64,000 nt of DNA from Elusimicrobia bacterium GWA2_61_42 (GTDB lineage: Bacteria; Elusimicrobiota; Elusimicrobia; Elusimicrobiales; UBA9959): assembly GCA_001799615.1 (NCBI GenBank), contig MGTU01000014.1:1-64000 (forward strand), in the 5' to 3' direction. This document shows, piece by piece, positions 7,503-15,433 of this stretch. The notes below the pieces were generated by a model. The model saw nothing but the letters and a program-made list of their open reading frames with translations, made no database searches and had not been told where the DNA came from. The translations under genes were made by a program, and so were the position numbers. Position 1 is the first letter of the stretch, and each line of letters begins with the position of its first letter.

Positions 7503-8736
7503 ACTCCTGGCCGCCCTGGCCCTGGCCGCGCTGCCGCCCTGCCCGGCGGCCGCCGGGGGATTTTCGGCCGGAGGCAGCCTCAAGACCTATCTCTACTCCC
7601 TGGAGCCGGCCGGTATCCGCAATTATCCGCTGCCCCGGCCGGACGGGGCCTACGCCGTCACGGAGAATAAATTCCGCCTCAGGACTTCGTGGGACGGGGG
7701 AGCCGGGCTTAAGGCCGAAGGCGCCTACGAACTGGCCTTCACAGGCAGGCAGCGGGAATTGGCAAAAGCCCGCCCCCTGTCTCCCGGCGCCGGCGGCAAC
7801 TGGCGCGTATCGGACCTGGCTCTTTTCCTCTCTCCCTCCTCCGGGGGCGGCGCGGCCCCCGCGGCCCTGGCGCAGAACCTGGACCGGGCCTTTATAACCT
7901 GGTCGCCGGCGGCCTTCGACTTTTATGCCGGCCGCCAGGCGCTGGCTTTCGGCTCCGCCAGGGCCGTAAACCCCACCGACGTGCTGGCGCCCTATCCGTA
8001 CGGCACCATAGACTCCGAAGAGCGGCGCGGGGTGGACGCGCTCCGCCTGAAGCTGCCCTGGCGGGAAATGGGAGAGCTGGACGCGGGCTGGCTGCCGGGC
8101 CGCCGCTGGTCCGCTGACAGCGGGGCCGGCTTCCTGCGGGGCAAAAGGACTTTAGGGCTTTGGGACGTCACGCTGCTTTCCGCTGTTTTCCGCGGCCACC
8201 TGCTGGCCGGGGCCGACTTAGAGCGCCGCCTGGGAGGGGCCATGCTCAGGCTGGAAGCCGCCCAGGCCTGGGTCGGCAGTTTTTCAGACCGCTCACCAAA
8301 ACAGGACTTCTTCAGGCTTTCGGCGGGAGGAGAATATCTCTTCAGCCCGCTCGGGGGGCTGGATACCTGGCTGGAATACCATTACAACGGGGCCGGCGCG
8401 GCCGGCACCGGCGGCTACGCCTCCAGGGCCGCGCGGGCGGCTTACCGGGACGCCAACGTCTACCTGCTGGGCAGGCATTACCTCAGCGGCGGAGCGGGCG
8501 TGCGGCTCTCGCCCCTGGTATCGGCCGGCGCCAGCCTGATGGTAAACCTGCGCGACCGGTCCTTCTACGCGCTGCCTTCGGTAGAGTGGAACGCGGCTTC
8601 CGACCTCTACCTTTCGGTCGGGGCGCTGCTGCCTTCCGGGCCCGGCCCGGTTTTCAGCGGGGCCCGGATCGCGGCCTCCTCCGAGTTCGGCCTGTATGAC
8701 AAGGCCCTTTACGCTTCCGCCAGGCTGTATTTCTAA
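7495..8736 (+). CDS. Probable outer-membrane beta-barrel protein
   Basis: 413 residues with a signal peptide (cleavage near CPAAAG, residue 19). The mature part is rich in alternating hydrophobic/aromatic strands (LRTSWDGGAGLKAEGAYELAF, FDFYAGRQALAFG) and ends in ALYASARLYF, the C-terminal phenylalanine signal of outer-membrane barrels. No family is assigned with confidence, though the RAFITWSPAAFDFYAGRQ segment recalls DUF1302/porin-like barrels. Translational overlap with the ATPase implies that it is the outer-membrane component or client of the export system. Confidence 0.75.
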   Translation: MIKLLAALALAALPPCPAAAGGFSAGGSLKTYLYSLEPAGIRNYPLPRPDGAYAVTENKFRLRTSWDGGAGLKAEGAYELAFTGRQRELAKARPLSPGAGGNWRVSDLALFLSPSSGGGAAPAALAQNLDRAFITWSPAAFDFYAGRQALAFGSARAVNPTDVLAPYPYGTIDSEERRGVDALRLKLPWREMGELDAGWLPGRRWSADSGAGFLRGKRTLGLWDVTLLSAVFRGHLLAGADLERRLGGAMLRLEAAQAWVGSFSDRSPKQDFFRLSAGGEYLFSPLGGLDTWLEYHYNGAGAAGTGGYASRAARAAYRDANVYLLGRHYLSGGAGVRLSPLVSAGASLMVNLRDRSFYALPSVEWNAASDLYLSVGALLPSGPGPVFSGARIAASSEFGLYDKALYASARLYF

Positions 8737-8783
8737 GCCCCGCCCTTTTCATCGTTATTTCTGTGCTTTTCGCGCTTAATTAT

Positions 8784-8791
8784 TATAAAAT
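8784..8791 (+). promoter_or_regulatory. -10 region upstream of mtnP operon
   Basis: TATAAAAT in an AT-rich patch within GC-rich DNA. It lies 7 bases before the small frame at 8799 and about 78 bases before mtnP. No convincing -35 is visible. Confidence 0.45.
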
Positions 8792-8798
8792 AGTAATA

Positions 8799-8870
8799 AT
8801 GGCGGAACCCACCCTTTTGGCTTCCGGGCGGAATGACGATTTCAACACAATAAGGCAAAGGAGCATATAA
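8799..8870 (+). CDS. Possible 23-codon leader peptide of mtnP
   Basis: ATG at 8799, 23 sense codons (MAEPTLLASGRNDDFNTIRQ then RSI), TAA at 8868-8870. Its stop codon shares an A with the mtnP ATG (TAATG). It starts 7 bases after a -10-like box and has no Shine-Dalgarno of its own, so it would be read from a leaderless transcript. It may be chance; conservation would decide. Confidence 0.3.
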   Translation: MAEPTLLASGRNDDFNTIRQRSI

Positions 8871-9733
8871 TGGTTAAGAAAGTACTGGCGGAGATAGGCG
8901 TAATAGGCGGAACCGGTCTTTACGCGATGAAAGAACTCAAGATTATCAGGGAAATCAAGGTTAAAACTCCTTTCGGCGCCCCTTCGGACAATATCATTCT
9001 CGGCACCCTTTCCGGCATAAAAGTAGCTTTCCTGCCCCGCCACGGCCGCAAGCACGCCATCCTGCCCGGAGAGATCAACCAGCGCGCCAATATGTGGGCC
9101 CTCAAGTCCATAGGCGTTAAGACCATCATCTCCGCCAGCGCGGTGGGTTCGCTCAAGGAAGAGCTCGCCCCTACCCACTTCGTATTCCCCGACCAGTTCG
9201 TGGACCAGACCAAAGGCCGCCCCTCAACCTTCTTCGGCAACGGCATAGTGGGCCACGTCCCCCTGGCCGAGCCGTTCTGCCTGGACATCTCCGACATGAT
9301 GTACAAGGAAGCCAAGAAGCTCGGGATCACCTGCCACAAGGGCGGCACCTACTGCTGCATGGAAGGCCCCGCCTTCTCCACCAAGGCCGAATCCGAATTC
9401 CACCGCAAGATGGGCTACTCCATCATCGGCATGACGATGGCCACCGAGGCCAAGCTGGCCCGCGAGGCCGGCTTCCATTACGCGCCGGTCTCCCTCGTGA
9501 CCGACTACGACTGCTGGAAGGAAGGCGAGGAAGTGAGCCAGCACAAGGTGTCCGAGACCCTGCAGGCCAACGTGGAGAACATCCGCCGCCTGCTGGTGAA
9601 GATCATCCCGCTGGTGGCCGCGGCCGGCTGCCGCAACGGCTGCCCTTCCTTCACGAAGAGCTCCATGCTCACGCATAAGGAAAATTTCCCGGCCAAGACT
9701 TACGCCAAGCTGAAACTTATACTGGAGGGCTAA
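8870..9733 (+). CDS. mtnP: S-methyl-5'-thioadenosine phosphorylase
   Basis: 287 residues. It cleaves methylthioadenosine with phosphate to adenine and methylthioribose-1-phosphate (methionine salvage, polyamine by-product removal). Family motifs are GGTGLY at 13-18, PRHGRKH at 56-62, CCMEGPAFST at 162-171 with the substrate-binding GMTMATEAKLAREA at 187-200, and TDYDCW at 211-216. The length is normal. The Shine-Dalgarno AAGGAG lies 7 bases upstream. It begins a close run with cdd, accB and others. A spermidine-synthase-like gene is at 37139, but no complete salvage pathway is visible here. Confidence 0.96.
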   Translation: MVKKVLAEIGVIGGTGLYAMKELKIIREIKVKTPFGAPSDNIILGTLSGIKVAFLPRHGRKHAILPGEINQRANMWALKSIGVKTIISASAVGSLKEELAPTHFVFPDQFVDQTKGRPSTFFGNGIVGHVPLAEPFCLDISDMMYKEAKKLGITCHKGGTYCCMEGPAFSTKAESEFHRKMGYSIIGMTMATEAKLAREAGFHYAPVSLVTDYDCWKEGEEVSQHKVSETLQANVENIRRLLVKIIPLVAAAGCRNGCPSFTKSSMLTHKENFPAKTYAKLKLILEG

Positions 9734-9734
9734 A

Positions 9735-10190
9735 ATGGCTAAAAAGCCTGCAAGGAAGAGGGGTACCAGGAGCAACGGCAAGCTTGCCGGCCGCAAAAGG
9801 CTCATGGAAGCCGCCAAAACGGCCCAGAAGAACGCCTACTGCCCCTACTCGCGCTACCCCGTAGGGGCGGCGGTGCTTACCGATTCCGGCCGGATCTACA
9901 CCGGCTGCAACGTGGAGAACGCCTCCTTCGGCCTGGCCATCTGCGCCGAGCGCGTGGCCATCTTCAAGGCCGTCAGCCACGGCGAGAAGAGGATCAAGGC
10001 CCTCTGCGTGGCCGCCAAGTCGGCCCGCCCTTGCGGCGCCTGCCGGCAGGTGATAATAGAATTCGCCGACAAGGACGCGGAGATGATCTACCTGGACTGG
10101 CAGCCGCTGGAGAGAAAGGAAAAGATCACCATCACCACGGCCGGCAAGATGCTGCCGCTGGCTTTTGACCCCTCGGAAGCCGGACTTTAA
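9735..10190 (+). CDS. cdd: Cytidine deaminase
   Basis: 151 residues. Zinc enzyme that deaminates cytidine and deoxycytidine to uridine forms (pyrimidine salvage). The zinc and proton-transfer residues are seen as CAE at 70-72 and PCGAC at 99-103; CNVENASFGL at 58-67 binds the ribose. The length fits the homotetrameric class after a basic N-terminal extension of about 20 residues (KKPARKRGTR) that is not usual for this family. It starts one base after the mtnP stop. Confidence 0.95.
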   Translation: MAKKPARKRGTRSNGKLAGRKRLMEAAKTAQKNAYCPYSRYPVGAAVLTDSGRIYTGCNVENASFGLAICAERVAIFKAVSHGEKRIKALCVAAKSARPCGACRQVIIEFADKDAEMIYLDWQPLERKEKITITTAGKMLPLAFDPSEAGL

Positions 10191-10206
10191 AATTTACGGA
10201 GGTACT

Positions 10207-10584
10207 ATGGACGTGAAAACCCTGACCAAGCTGACGAAGTGGATGGAATCTACCGACCTCGAGGAAATAACCTGGAGGAGCGGCGACGACAAGATAAGCC
10301 TGAAGCTCAACAACAACCCGGAACACAACACCACCATCGCCTCCACTATGGAGCCGGTGCTTTCCCCTTCCATAGGGATCTTCCGCTTCGCCCGCCCCGG
10401 CAAGACCAACCACCTCAAGGAAGGCTCTTCCGTGAAGAACGGCCAGGAGCTCGGCGTGGTGGAAGTAGGCAAAGATTTCAAGAGCGTCACCGCCCCCTCC
10501 AACGGGCTGCTCAAGATCATTTCCATAGAGGAAGGCAAGCCGGTGGAATACGGCCAGCCCCTCTTCTTCCTAGAGCCCAAATAA
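10207..10584 (+). CDS. accB: Biotin carboxyl carrier protein with atypical biotinylation site
   Basis: 125 residues. The start at 10207 follows GGAGGT. The N-terminal helix LTKLTKWMESTDLEEITW (about 6-23) and the C-terminal biotinyl domain (SPSIGIF to YGQPLFFLE, 53-122) align with acetyl-CoA carboxylase BCCP. The normal EAMKM site is replaced: V-V-E-V-G-K-D, so K89 sits where the biotinylated lysine should be but both flanking methionines and the alanine are lost. The neighbouring VEYGQPLFFLE matches the family's VEFDEPLVVIE. accC lies two genes downstream, supporting a carboxylase role. Biotinylation of K89 is uncertain. A lipoyl domain is less likely given the N-terminal region and the accC linkage. 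Confidence 0.85.
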   Translation: MDVKTLTKLTKWMESTDLEEITWRSGDDKISLKLNNNPEHNTTIASTMEPVLSPSIGIFRFARPGKTNHLKEGSSVKNGQELGVVEVGKDFKSVTAPSNGLLKIISIEEGKPVEYGQPLFFLEPK

Positions 10585-10587
10585 AAC

Positions 10588-12276
10588 ATGCCCGCAAAGC
10601 CCTCAGTCATCAAATGCCCCAAGTGCGGCTACCTGCCGAACATGCTTGGCGACGCCTGCCTTAAGTGCGGCGCGCGGCTTGAAAAAATATGCGGCGAATG
10701 CGGGGCCGGCAACCAGGTGGAAAAAAATTACTGCGACCAGTGCGGCACGCTGCTGGCCCTGACCCCGCCGCCCAAGGACGAGAGCGCGCCGCCGCCTCCC
10801 CCGGCACAGCCGGGAAAAAGCCAGCCCCCGAAGCTGGAGATGGAATCCATCCAGGACACCGTAAGCGAAAAAGCGGATTCTTTCAGGGACCACTCCAAAC
10901 CGCCGCCCCAGCCGGCGCCGCCCGAAGCCCCGAAACCCGGCGAGTCCCCTCAGCAGGCCCGCGAGATGCGCGCGGGCTCCTCTCCTTTCATGGCCGACTC
11001 CGCGCGGCTGGCAAAACCGGTACCGCTGCCCGTGGCCATTAAACCCGGGCTGGTACGGCGGTTTTACGGGCCAGTGCTGACCGCCCTGCTCGTGGTAGTG
11101 CTGCTGGCCATCCTTTACCTTATAGCGGCGCCGTCCATCCCGCGCATGCGCCTGCTGATGACGGCCAAATCCTACCTGACCAATATTTCCCAGGGGAAAT
11201 ACGAGAAGGCCTACGAGCTGCTTTCCACCAATTCAAAGGCGGCTTGCAGCCTGGAAGATTACCTGAAGAACAGCAGCGGCTACTACGCCAAAGCCCCGGC
11301 CTGGCAGTTCCGGGACGTCCAGGTTTTTTCCATGACCTCCCAGGCGGCCATGGTGCGCTACCAGCTGAAGGAAGGCGACGCGGAGTGGAAGACCGACTAT
11401 ATCTCGTTCGTGCGCGAGCACAACCGCTGGACCAGGCCCTATATCTGGATCCTGTTCCAGCCGATAGACGAGGCCCTGGCCCGCGAGGATTTTCCGCAGG
11501 CTCTCTTTCTTTCACAGAAACTTTACCTTACCGACCCGCTGGACCCGCGTTCCTCCGGTTATCTCTGCGTTTCCGAATTTTTAATGGGGATATACGACAA
11601 GGCCGCCGAATCCTGCCGGCGCACCATAGACGGCGCCGCCGCTTTCCCGGTCGGCTTCTCCAACGAGGAGCTGTTCCAGTACAGCGCCCATTACGCCGAC
11701 AGCCTGCGCTACCTGCAGCGCGACCGGGTGGCCATACAGGAATACGAAAAGCTGATGAAATGGCCGGGCCTCACCACCAAGGAGCAGTGCCCGCTCTTCC
11801 TCAACCGCGCCGATTCCTACGTTAACATCAGGGACTACGCCAGGGGCCTGCAGGACGTCATGGCCGCCGAAGGCGTCTGTTTCGAGAACCCGGCCAAGGA
11901 CGACGCCAAGAAACGCCTGGCCTACATGAGCGGCGGCGCCGGCGCCGCGGCAGTGGCTTTCGTGCAGAAGGCGCGCTTCCAGACGGGCATGCCGCCTATA
12001 GCCGAGGCCCGCAAACAGCAACTGGAAGCTTTAAAGGCCAGGCTTGGCCCGCAGGGCGCCAGGCTGCTGCCCAAAGACAATTGGCTGGCGGTGCACCTGG
12101 AAGGCCCGGAATACCGCGTCTTCCTCCGCCAGGAAAGTTTTAACCCGCGCACGCGCAAGAGCGAGACCCGGGACGTTTTTATTTTCCACGTTAACCTTTG
12201 GACGGGAAAAGCCAAGGTGGAGAAAGCCCCGCCGCCGCCGCCCCCGCCCGGCGCCCCGCCCAAGCGGGAGAATTAA
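10588..12276 (+). CDS. Double zinc-ribbon, single-pass membrane protein with TPR-like outer domain
   Basis: 562 residues. Two zinc ribbons lie near the N-terminus: CPKCGYLP...CLKCG (about 9-31) and CGECGAGN...YCDQCG (about 34-53). A proline-rich linker follows (about 60-130), then one membrane helix (about 153-173, TALLVVVLLAILYLIA). The C-terminal ~390 residues carry helical, TPR-like repeats (KYEKAYELL; DFPQALFLSQKLYLTDPLDP) and end in a run of prolines. The topology suggests cytoplasmic ribbons and an external helical domain. No known function. It sits 3 bases after accB and 20 before accC, so it is probably co-transcribed with the carboxylase genes; this placement is unusual. Confidence 0.8.
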   Translation: MPAKPSVIKCPKCGYLPNMLGDACLKCGARLEKICGECGAGNQVEKNYCDQCGTLLALTPPPKDESAPPPPPAQPGKSQPPKLEMESIQDTVSEKADSFRDHSKPPPQPAPPEAPKPGESPQQAREMRAGSSPFMADSARLAKPVPLPVAIKPGLVRRFYGPVLTALLVVVLLAILYLIAAPSIPRMRLLMTAKSYLTNISQGKYEKAYELLSTNSKAACSLEDYLKNSSGYYAKAPAWQFRDVQVFSMTSQAAMVRYQLKEGDAEWKTDYISFVREHNRWTRPYIWILFQPIDEALAREDFPQALFLSQKLYLTDPLDPRSSGYLCVSEFLMGIYDKAAESCRRTIDGAAAFPVGFSNEELFQYSAHYADSLRYLQRDRVAIQEYEKLMKWPGLTTKEQCPLFLNRADSYVNIRDYARGLQDVMAAEGVCFENPAKDDAKKRLAYMSGGAGAAAVAFVQKARFQTGMPPIAEARKQQLEALKARLGPQGARLLPKDNWLAVHLEGPEYRVFLRQESFNPRTRKSETRDVFIFHVNLWTGKAKVEKAPPPPPPPGAPPKREN

Positions 12277-12296
12277 ACTGTTTTCCTGGAGGACTT

Positions 12297-13658
12297 ATGT
12301 TCAATAAAGTTCTGATCGCCAACCGCGGCGAGATCGCAGTACGGGTGATCCGCACCCTGCGCGAGCTCGGAGTAAAATCCGTGGCAGTCTATTCCGAGGC
12401 CGACCGTTCTTCACTGCACGTGCGCCTGGCCGACGAATCCGTCTGCATAGGGCCGGCCATGGCGAGGGAAAGCTACCTCAGCATCCCTGCCATCATCTCG
12501 GCCGCCCTTATTACCGGGGCAGACGCCATTCACCCCGGCTACGGCTTCCTCAGCGAGAACGCGGACTTCTCCGCCGCCTGCCGCGACAACGGCATAACCT
12601 TCATCGGCCCCTCGCCCAAGTCGATACAGCAGCTGGGGCACAAGGCCGAAGCCAGGAAAATGGCCGTTAAGGCCGGCATCCCGGTAACTCCCGGCACCAA
12701 GGACTGCGTCTACAAGGACGCCGCGGCCCAGGCGGCCAAGATCGGCTACCCTATCATGATCAAGGCGGCGGCCGGCGGCGGCGGCAAGGGCATCCGCATC
12801 GTGCGCGAGGCCTCCCAGCTGGCCAACGAGATGAACATGGCCCAGAGCGAATCCAAGGCGGCTTTCGGCAACGGCGACGTCTATTTCGAAAAATACATAG
12901 AGCTGCCCCGCCACATAGAGGTGCAGTTCGCGCGCGACTCCCACGGGCACACCATAGCTTTTCCGGAGCGCGACTGTTCCATCCAGCGCCGCCACCAGAA
13001 GCTGGTGGAAGAATCCCCCTCCCCCGCCGTCAATAAGAAACTGCGAGACAGCCTGGAAGAGGCCGCCGTCAAGCTGGCCGAAGCGGCCAACTACGTGGGC
13101 GTGGGCACGGTGGAATTCCTGCTGACCCAGGAAGGCGAGTTCTATTTCATGGAAGTGAACACCCGCCTGCAGGTGGAGCACCCCGTGACCGAGTTCATCA
13201 CCGGCTTCGACCTGGTGCGCGAGCAGCTGCTGGCGGCCTCGGGGGAGAAGCTCTCCTACACCGCCGGCCACAGCGTGCCGTACCGCGGGCACGCCATCGA
13301 GCACCGCGTCAACGCCGAGGATTTCTCCCGCAACTTCGCGCCCTCGGTGGGCAGGATAGAGGAATGGCTGGTGCCGGGCGGCCCCGGGGTGCGCGTGGAC
13401 ACGCACGTCTACGCGGGCTACAACCTGCCGGTTTATTACGACAGCATGCTGGCCAAGCTGATAGTCTGGGCGCCCGACCGCGCGGCCGCCGTGGCCAGGT
13501 CCAGGCGCGCCCTTGTGGATTTCAAGGTAAAAGGCGTGCACACCACCATCAACGCGCACCAGCTCATAATAGAGAGCCCCGATTTCCAGGCCGGCAAGAC
13601 CGATACCGGCTTCATGGAGCGCCTGCTGGCCCCGGCCGAACCGGCCGCCGCCAAATGA
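12297..13658 (+). CDS. accC: Biotin carboxylase subunit of acetyl-CoA carboxylase
   Basis: 453 residues. ATP-grasp enzyme that carboxylates biotin on the carrier protein, the first step of fatty-acid synthesis. Clear motifs include LIANRGEIAVRVIRT at the N-terminus, GYGFLSENADF, the glycine-rich loop KAAAGGGGKGIRIV (about 155-168), ERDCSIQRRHQKLVEESPS, EFLLTQEGEFYFMEVNTRLQ and GHAIEHRVNAED. The length is standard. The ATG at 12297 follows CTGGAGG; the open frame extends further up but homology begins at MFNKVLIANRGE. It overlaps rfaE2 by 4 bases (ATGA). Confidence 0.98.
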   Translation: MFNKVLIANRGEIAVRVIRTLRELGVKSVAVYSEADRSSLHVRLADESVCIGPAMARESYLSIPAIISAALITGADAIHPGYGFLSENADFSAACRDNGITFIGPSPKSIQQLGHKAEARKMAVKAGIPVTPGTKDCVYKDAAAQAAKIGYPIMIKAAAGGGGKGIRIVREASQLANEMNMAQSESKAAFGNGDVYFEKYIELPRHIEVQFARDSHGHTIAFPERDCSIQRRHQKLVEESPSPAVNKKLRDSLEEAAVKLAEAANYVGVGTVEFLLTQEGEFYFMEVNTRLQVEHPVTEFITGFDLVREQLLAASGEKLSYTAGHSVPYRGHAIEHRVNAEDFSRNFAPSVGRIEEWLVPGGPGVRVDTHVYAGYNLPVYYDSMLAKLIVWAPDRAAAVARSRRALVDFKVKGVHTTINAHQLIIESPDFQAGKTDTGFMERLLAPAEPAAAK

Positions 13659-14131
13659 GGACCGCGGTTAAAATAATTACCCTTAAAAAAGCCCTCGCCC
13701 TGCGCGCGGCGCTTAAGCGCAGGGGCGCGAAGGCCGTTTTCACCAACGGCTGCTTCGACCTCCTGCACGCCGGTCACATAGTTTCGCTGGAAAAGGCCCG
13801 GTCGCTGGGGGATTTCCTCTTCCTGGGCCTTAACTCCGACGCCTCGGTGCGCCGCCTGAAAGGCCCTTCCCGGCCTTTTAACAAGGCGGCCGACAGGGCG
13901 GCGGTACTGGCCGCCCTCCAGGCGGTGGACGCCGTCATTATTTTCGCCGAAGACACCCCCCTGAAACTGATAAAGGCCCTGCGGCCGGATATTTTAGCCA
14001 AGGGCGCCGATTACACCAACGGCAAGGTGGTCGGGGCCGAATTTGCCGGCCGGGTGGCCCTGATCCCGCTGCTTAAAGGCCGGTCCACGACCGCGCTGGC
14101 GGGAAAACTTCGCAAAACCCGGCTTCATTGA
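13655..14131 (+). CDS. rfaE2: D-glycero-beta-D-manno-heptose 1-phosphate adenylyltransferase (RfaE2 domain)
   Basis: 158 residues. Nucleotidyltransferase of the cytidylyltransferase fold that makes ADP-heptose for LPS core. Motifs: FTNGCFDLLHAGH with HxGH at 38-41, and LLKGRSTTAL near the C-terminus. It is a stand-alone adenylyltransferase lacking the RfaE1 kinase domain of E. coli HldE, as in many non-enteric bacteria. The start at 13655 overlaps the accC stop. Its presence implies heptose-containing LPS or another ADP-heptose-derived glycan. Confidence 0.9.
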   Translation: MRTAVKIITLKKALALRAALKRRGAKAVFTNGCFDLLHAGHIVSLEKARSLGDFLFLGLNSDASVRRLKGPSRPFNKAADRAAVLAALQAVDAVIIFAEDTPLKLIKALRPDILAKGADYTNGKVVGAEFAGRVALIPLLKGRSTTALAGKLRKTRLH

Positions 14132-14191
14132 GGCTTAAGTCCAATTCTTCCTATCATTTACCCCCCCAATTTAATAAAATATCAGGATATT

Positions 14192-15400
14192 ATGACCGAC
14201 ATTTTTGATAAGTGCAGGAATTTCAACATTGTAAAACAGCTGATAGAATCCGGGATCTACCCGTATTTCAAGGCCCTTGAATCCGAGCAGGCCCCTGAGA
14301 TAACGATCAAGGGTAAAAAATTTATAATGTTCGGCTCCAACAACTACCTGGGCCTGGCGAACGACCCCCGCATGAAGGCCGCGTCCATCGAAGCGGTAAA
14401 GAAATTCGGCACAGGCGTGGCGGGCTCGCGCTTTCTCAACGGCAATACCGTGCTGCACATGGAACTGGAGCGCAAACTGGCGGCTTTCAAGGGCCGCGAA
14501 GCCGCCCTTATTTACGCCACCGGCTACCAGATGAACCTTGGCGTTATAGCGGCCCTGGTCGGCAAAGGCGATTTTGCGATAGTGGACAAGCTGGACCACG
14601 CCAGCATATTGGACGGCTGCAGGCTTTCCCACGGCGAATTGCGCCGCTTTAAACACAACGACCCCGAAAGCCTGGATAAAGTCCTTAAAGAAATCGGTCC
14701 CAGGCACGGCAAGCTGGTCATAGTGGACGGCGTGTTCTCCATGGAAGGCGACATCGCCCCCATCCCCGAGCTCTCCAAGGTCTGCCGCAAGCACGGCGCC
14801 CGCTTTATGGTGGACGACGCCCACGCCACCGGCGTACTGGGCCGTCGCGGCCACGGCACCTGCGAGCATTTCGGCCTGACCCGCAAGGAAGTGGACCTGG
14901 TAGTGGGAACCTGCTCCAAGTCTTTCGCCTCGGTAGGCGGCTTCGTAGTGGGCGACACCGACATCCTGCACTATATCCAGCATATTTCCCGCTCCATGAT
15001 CTTTTCGGCGGCCCTGCCGCCGGCTTCCGTGGCCGCCATTTCCAAGGCCATCGACATCATAGAGGAAGAGCCGGAGCGCATAAAGAAGCTCTGGGACAAC
15101 TCCAACTACCTGATGAAGCGCTTCAAAGCGATGGGGCTCAATACGGGCGAAACGCAGACCCCCATCATCCCCGTGCTCATCGGCGACAACGAGAAGACCT
15201 TTATGCTGTGGCGCATGCTTTACGACCACGGCCTGTTCACCAACCCGGTGGTCAGCCCCGCCGTCCCCCCCAAGCGCTCCATGCTGAGGGTGGTGGCCAC
15301 GGCCACGCATACCCGGGAACAGCTGGACCGGGCCCTCGATATTTTCGAGACCTGCGTAAAAAAAGTCCTTAAAAGAAAGTCCGCGGCCCTGGTCAAGTAG
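14192..15400 (+). CDS. Alpha-oxoamine synthase, serine palmitoyltransferase-like
   Basis: 402 residues. PLP enzyme of the KBL/BioF/SPT family, which condenses an amino acid with an acyl-CoA or acyl-ACP. Visible features are SNNYLGL (49-55), GSRFLNGNTVLHMELE (78-93), H136 that would stack on PLP, DDAHATG (208-214), and the PLP lysine K243 in GTCSKSFASVGG. The C-terminal NPVVSPAVPP motif resembles serine palmitoyltransferases more than KBL or BioF. The next gene, a YghO-type GNAT protein, is the class now known as bacterial ceramide synthase, so a sphingoid-base function is favoured. BioF is possible but no bio genes are near; KBL is less likely with no tdh. Confidence 0.8.
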   Translation: MTDIFDKCRNFNIVKQLIESGIYPYFKALESEQAPEITIKGKKFIMFGSNNYLGLANDPRMKAASIEAVKKFGTGVAGSRFLNGNTVLHMELERKLAAFKGREAALIYATGYQMNLGVIAALVGKGDFAIVDKLDHASILDGCRLSHGELRRFKHNDPESLDKVLKEIGPRHGKLVIVDGVFSMEGDIAPIPELSKVCRKHGARFMVDDAHATGVLGRRGHGTCEHFGLTRKEVDLVVGTCSKSFASVGGFVVGDTDILHYIQHISRSMIFSAALPPASVAAISKAIDIIEEEPERIKKLWDNSNYLMKRFKAMGLNTGETQTPIIPVLIGDNEKTFMLWRMLYDHGLFTNPVVSPAVPPKRSMLRVVATATHTREQLDRALDIFETCVKKVLKRKSAALVK

Positions 15401-15433
15401 ACCTGACGGCCTTTTGTCCGCGTATTAAAATTT

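Noticed and set aside
14192..15400. Annotation as 2-amino-3-ketobutyrate CoA ligase
   Set aside because: No threonine dehydrogenase gene nearby and the C-terminal motif is more like SPT; kept as alpha-oxoamine synthase.
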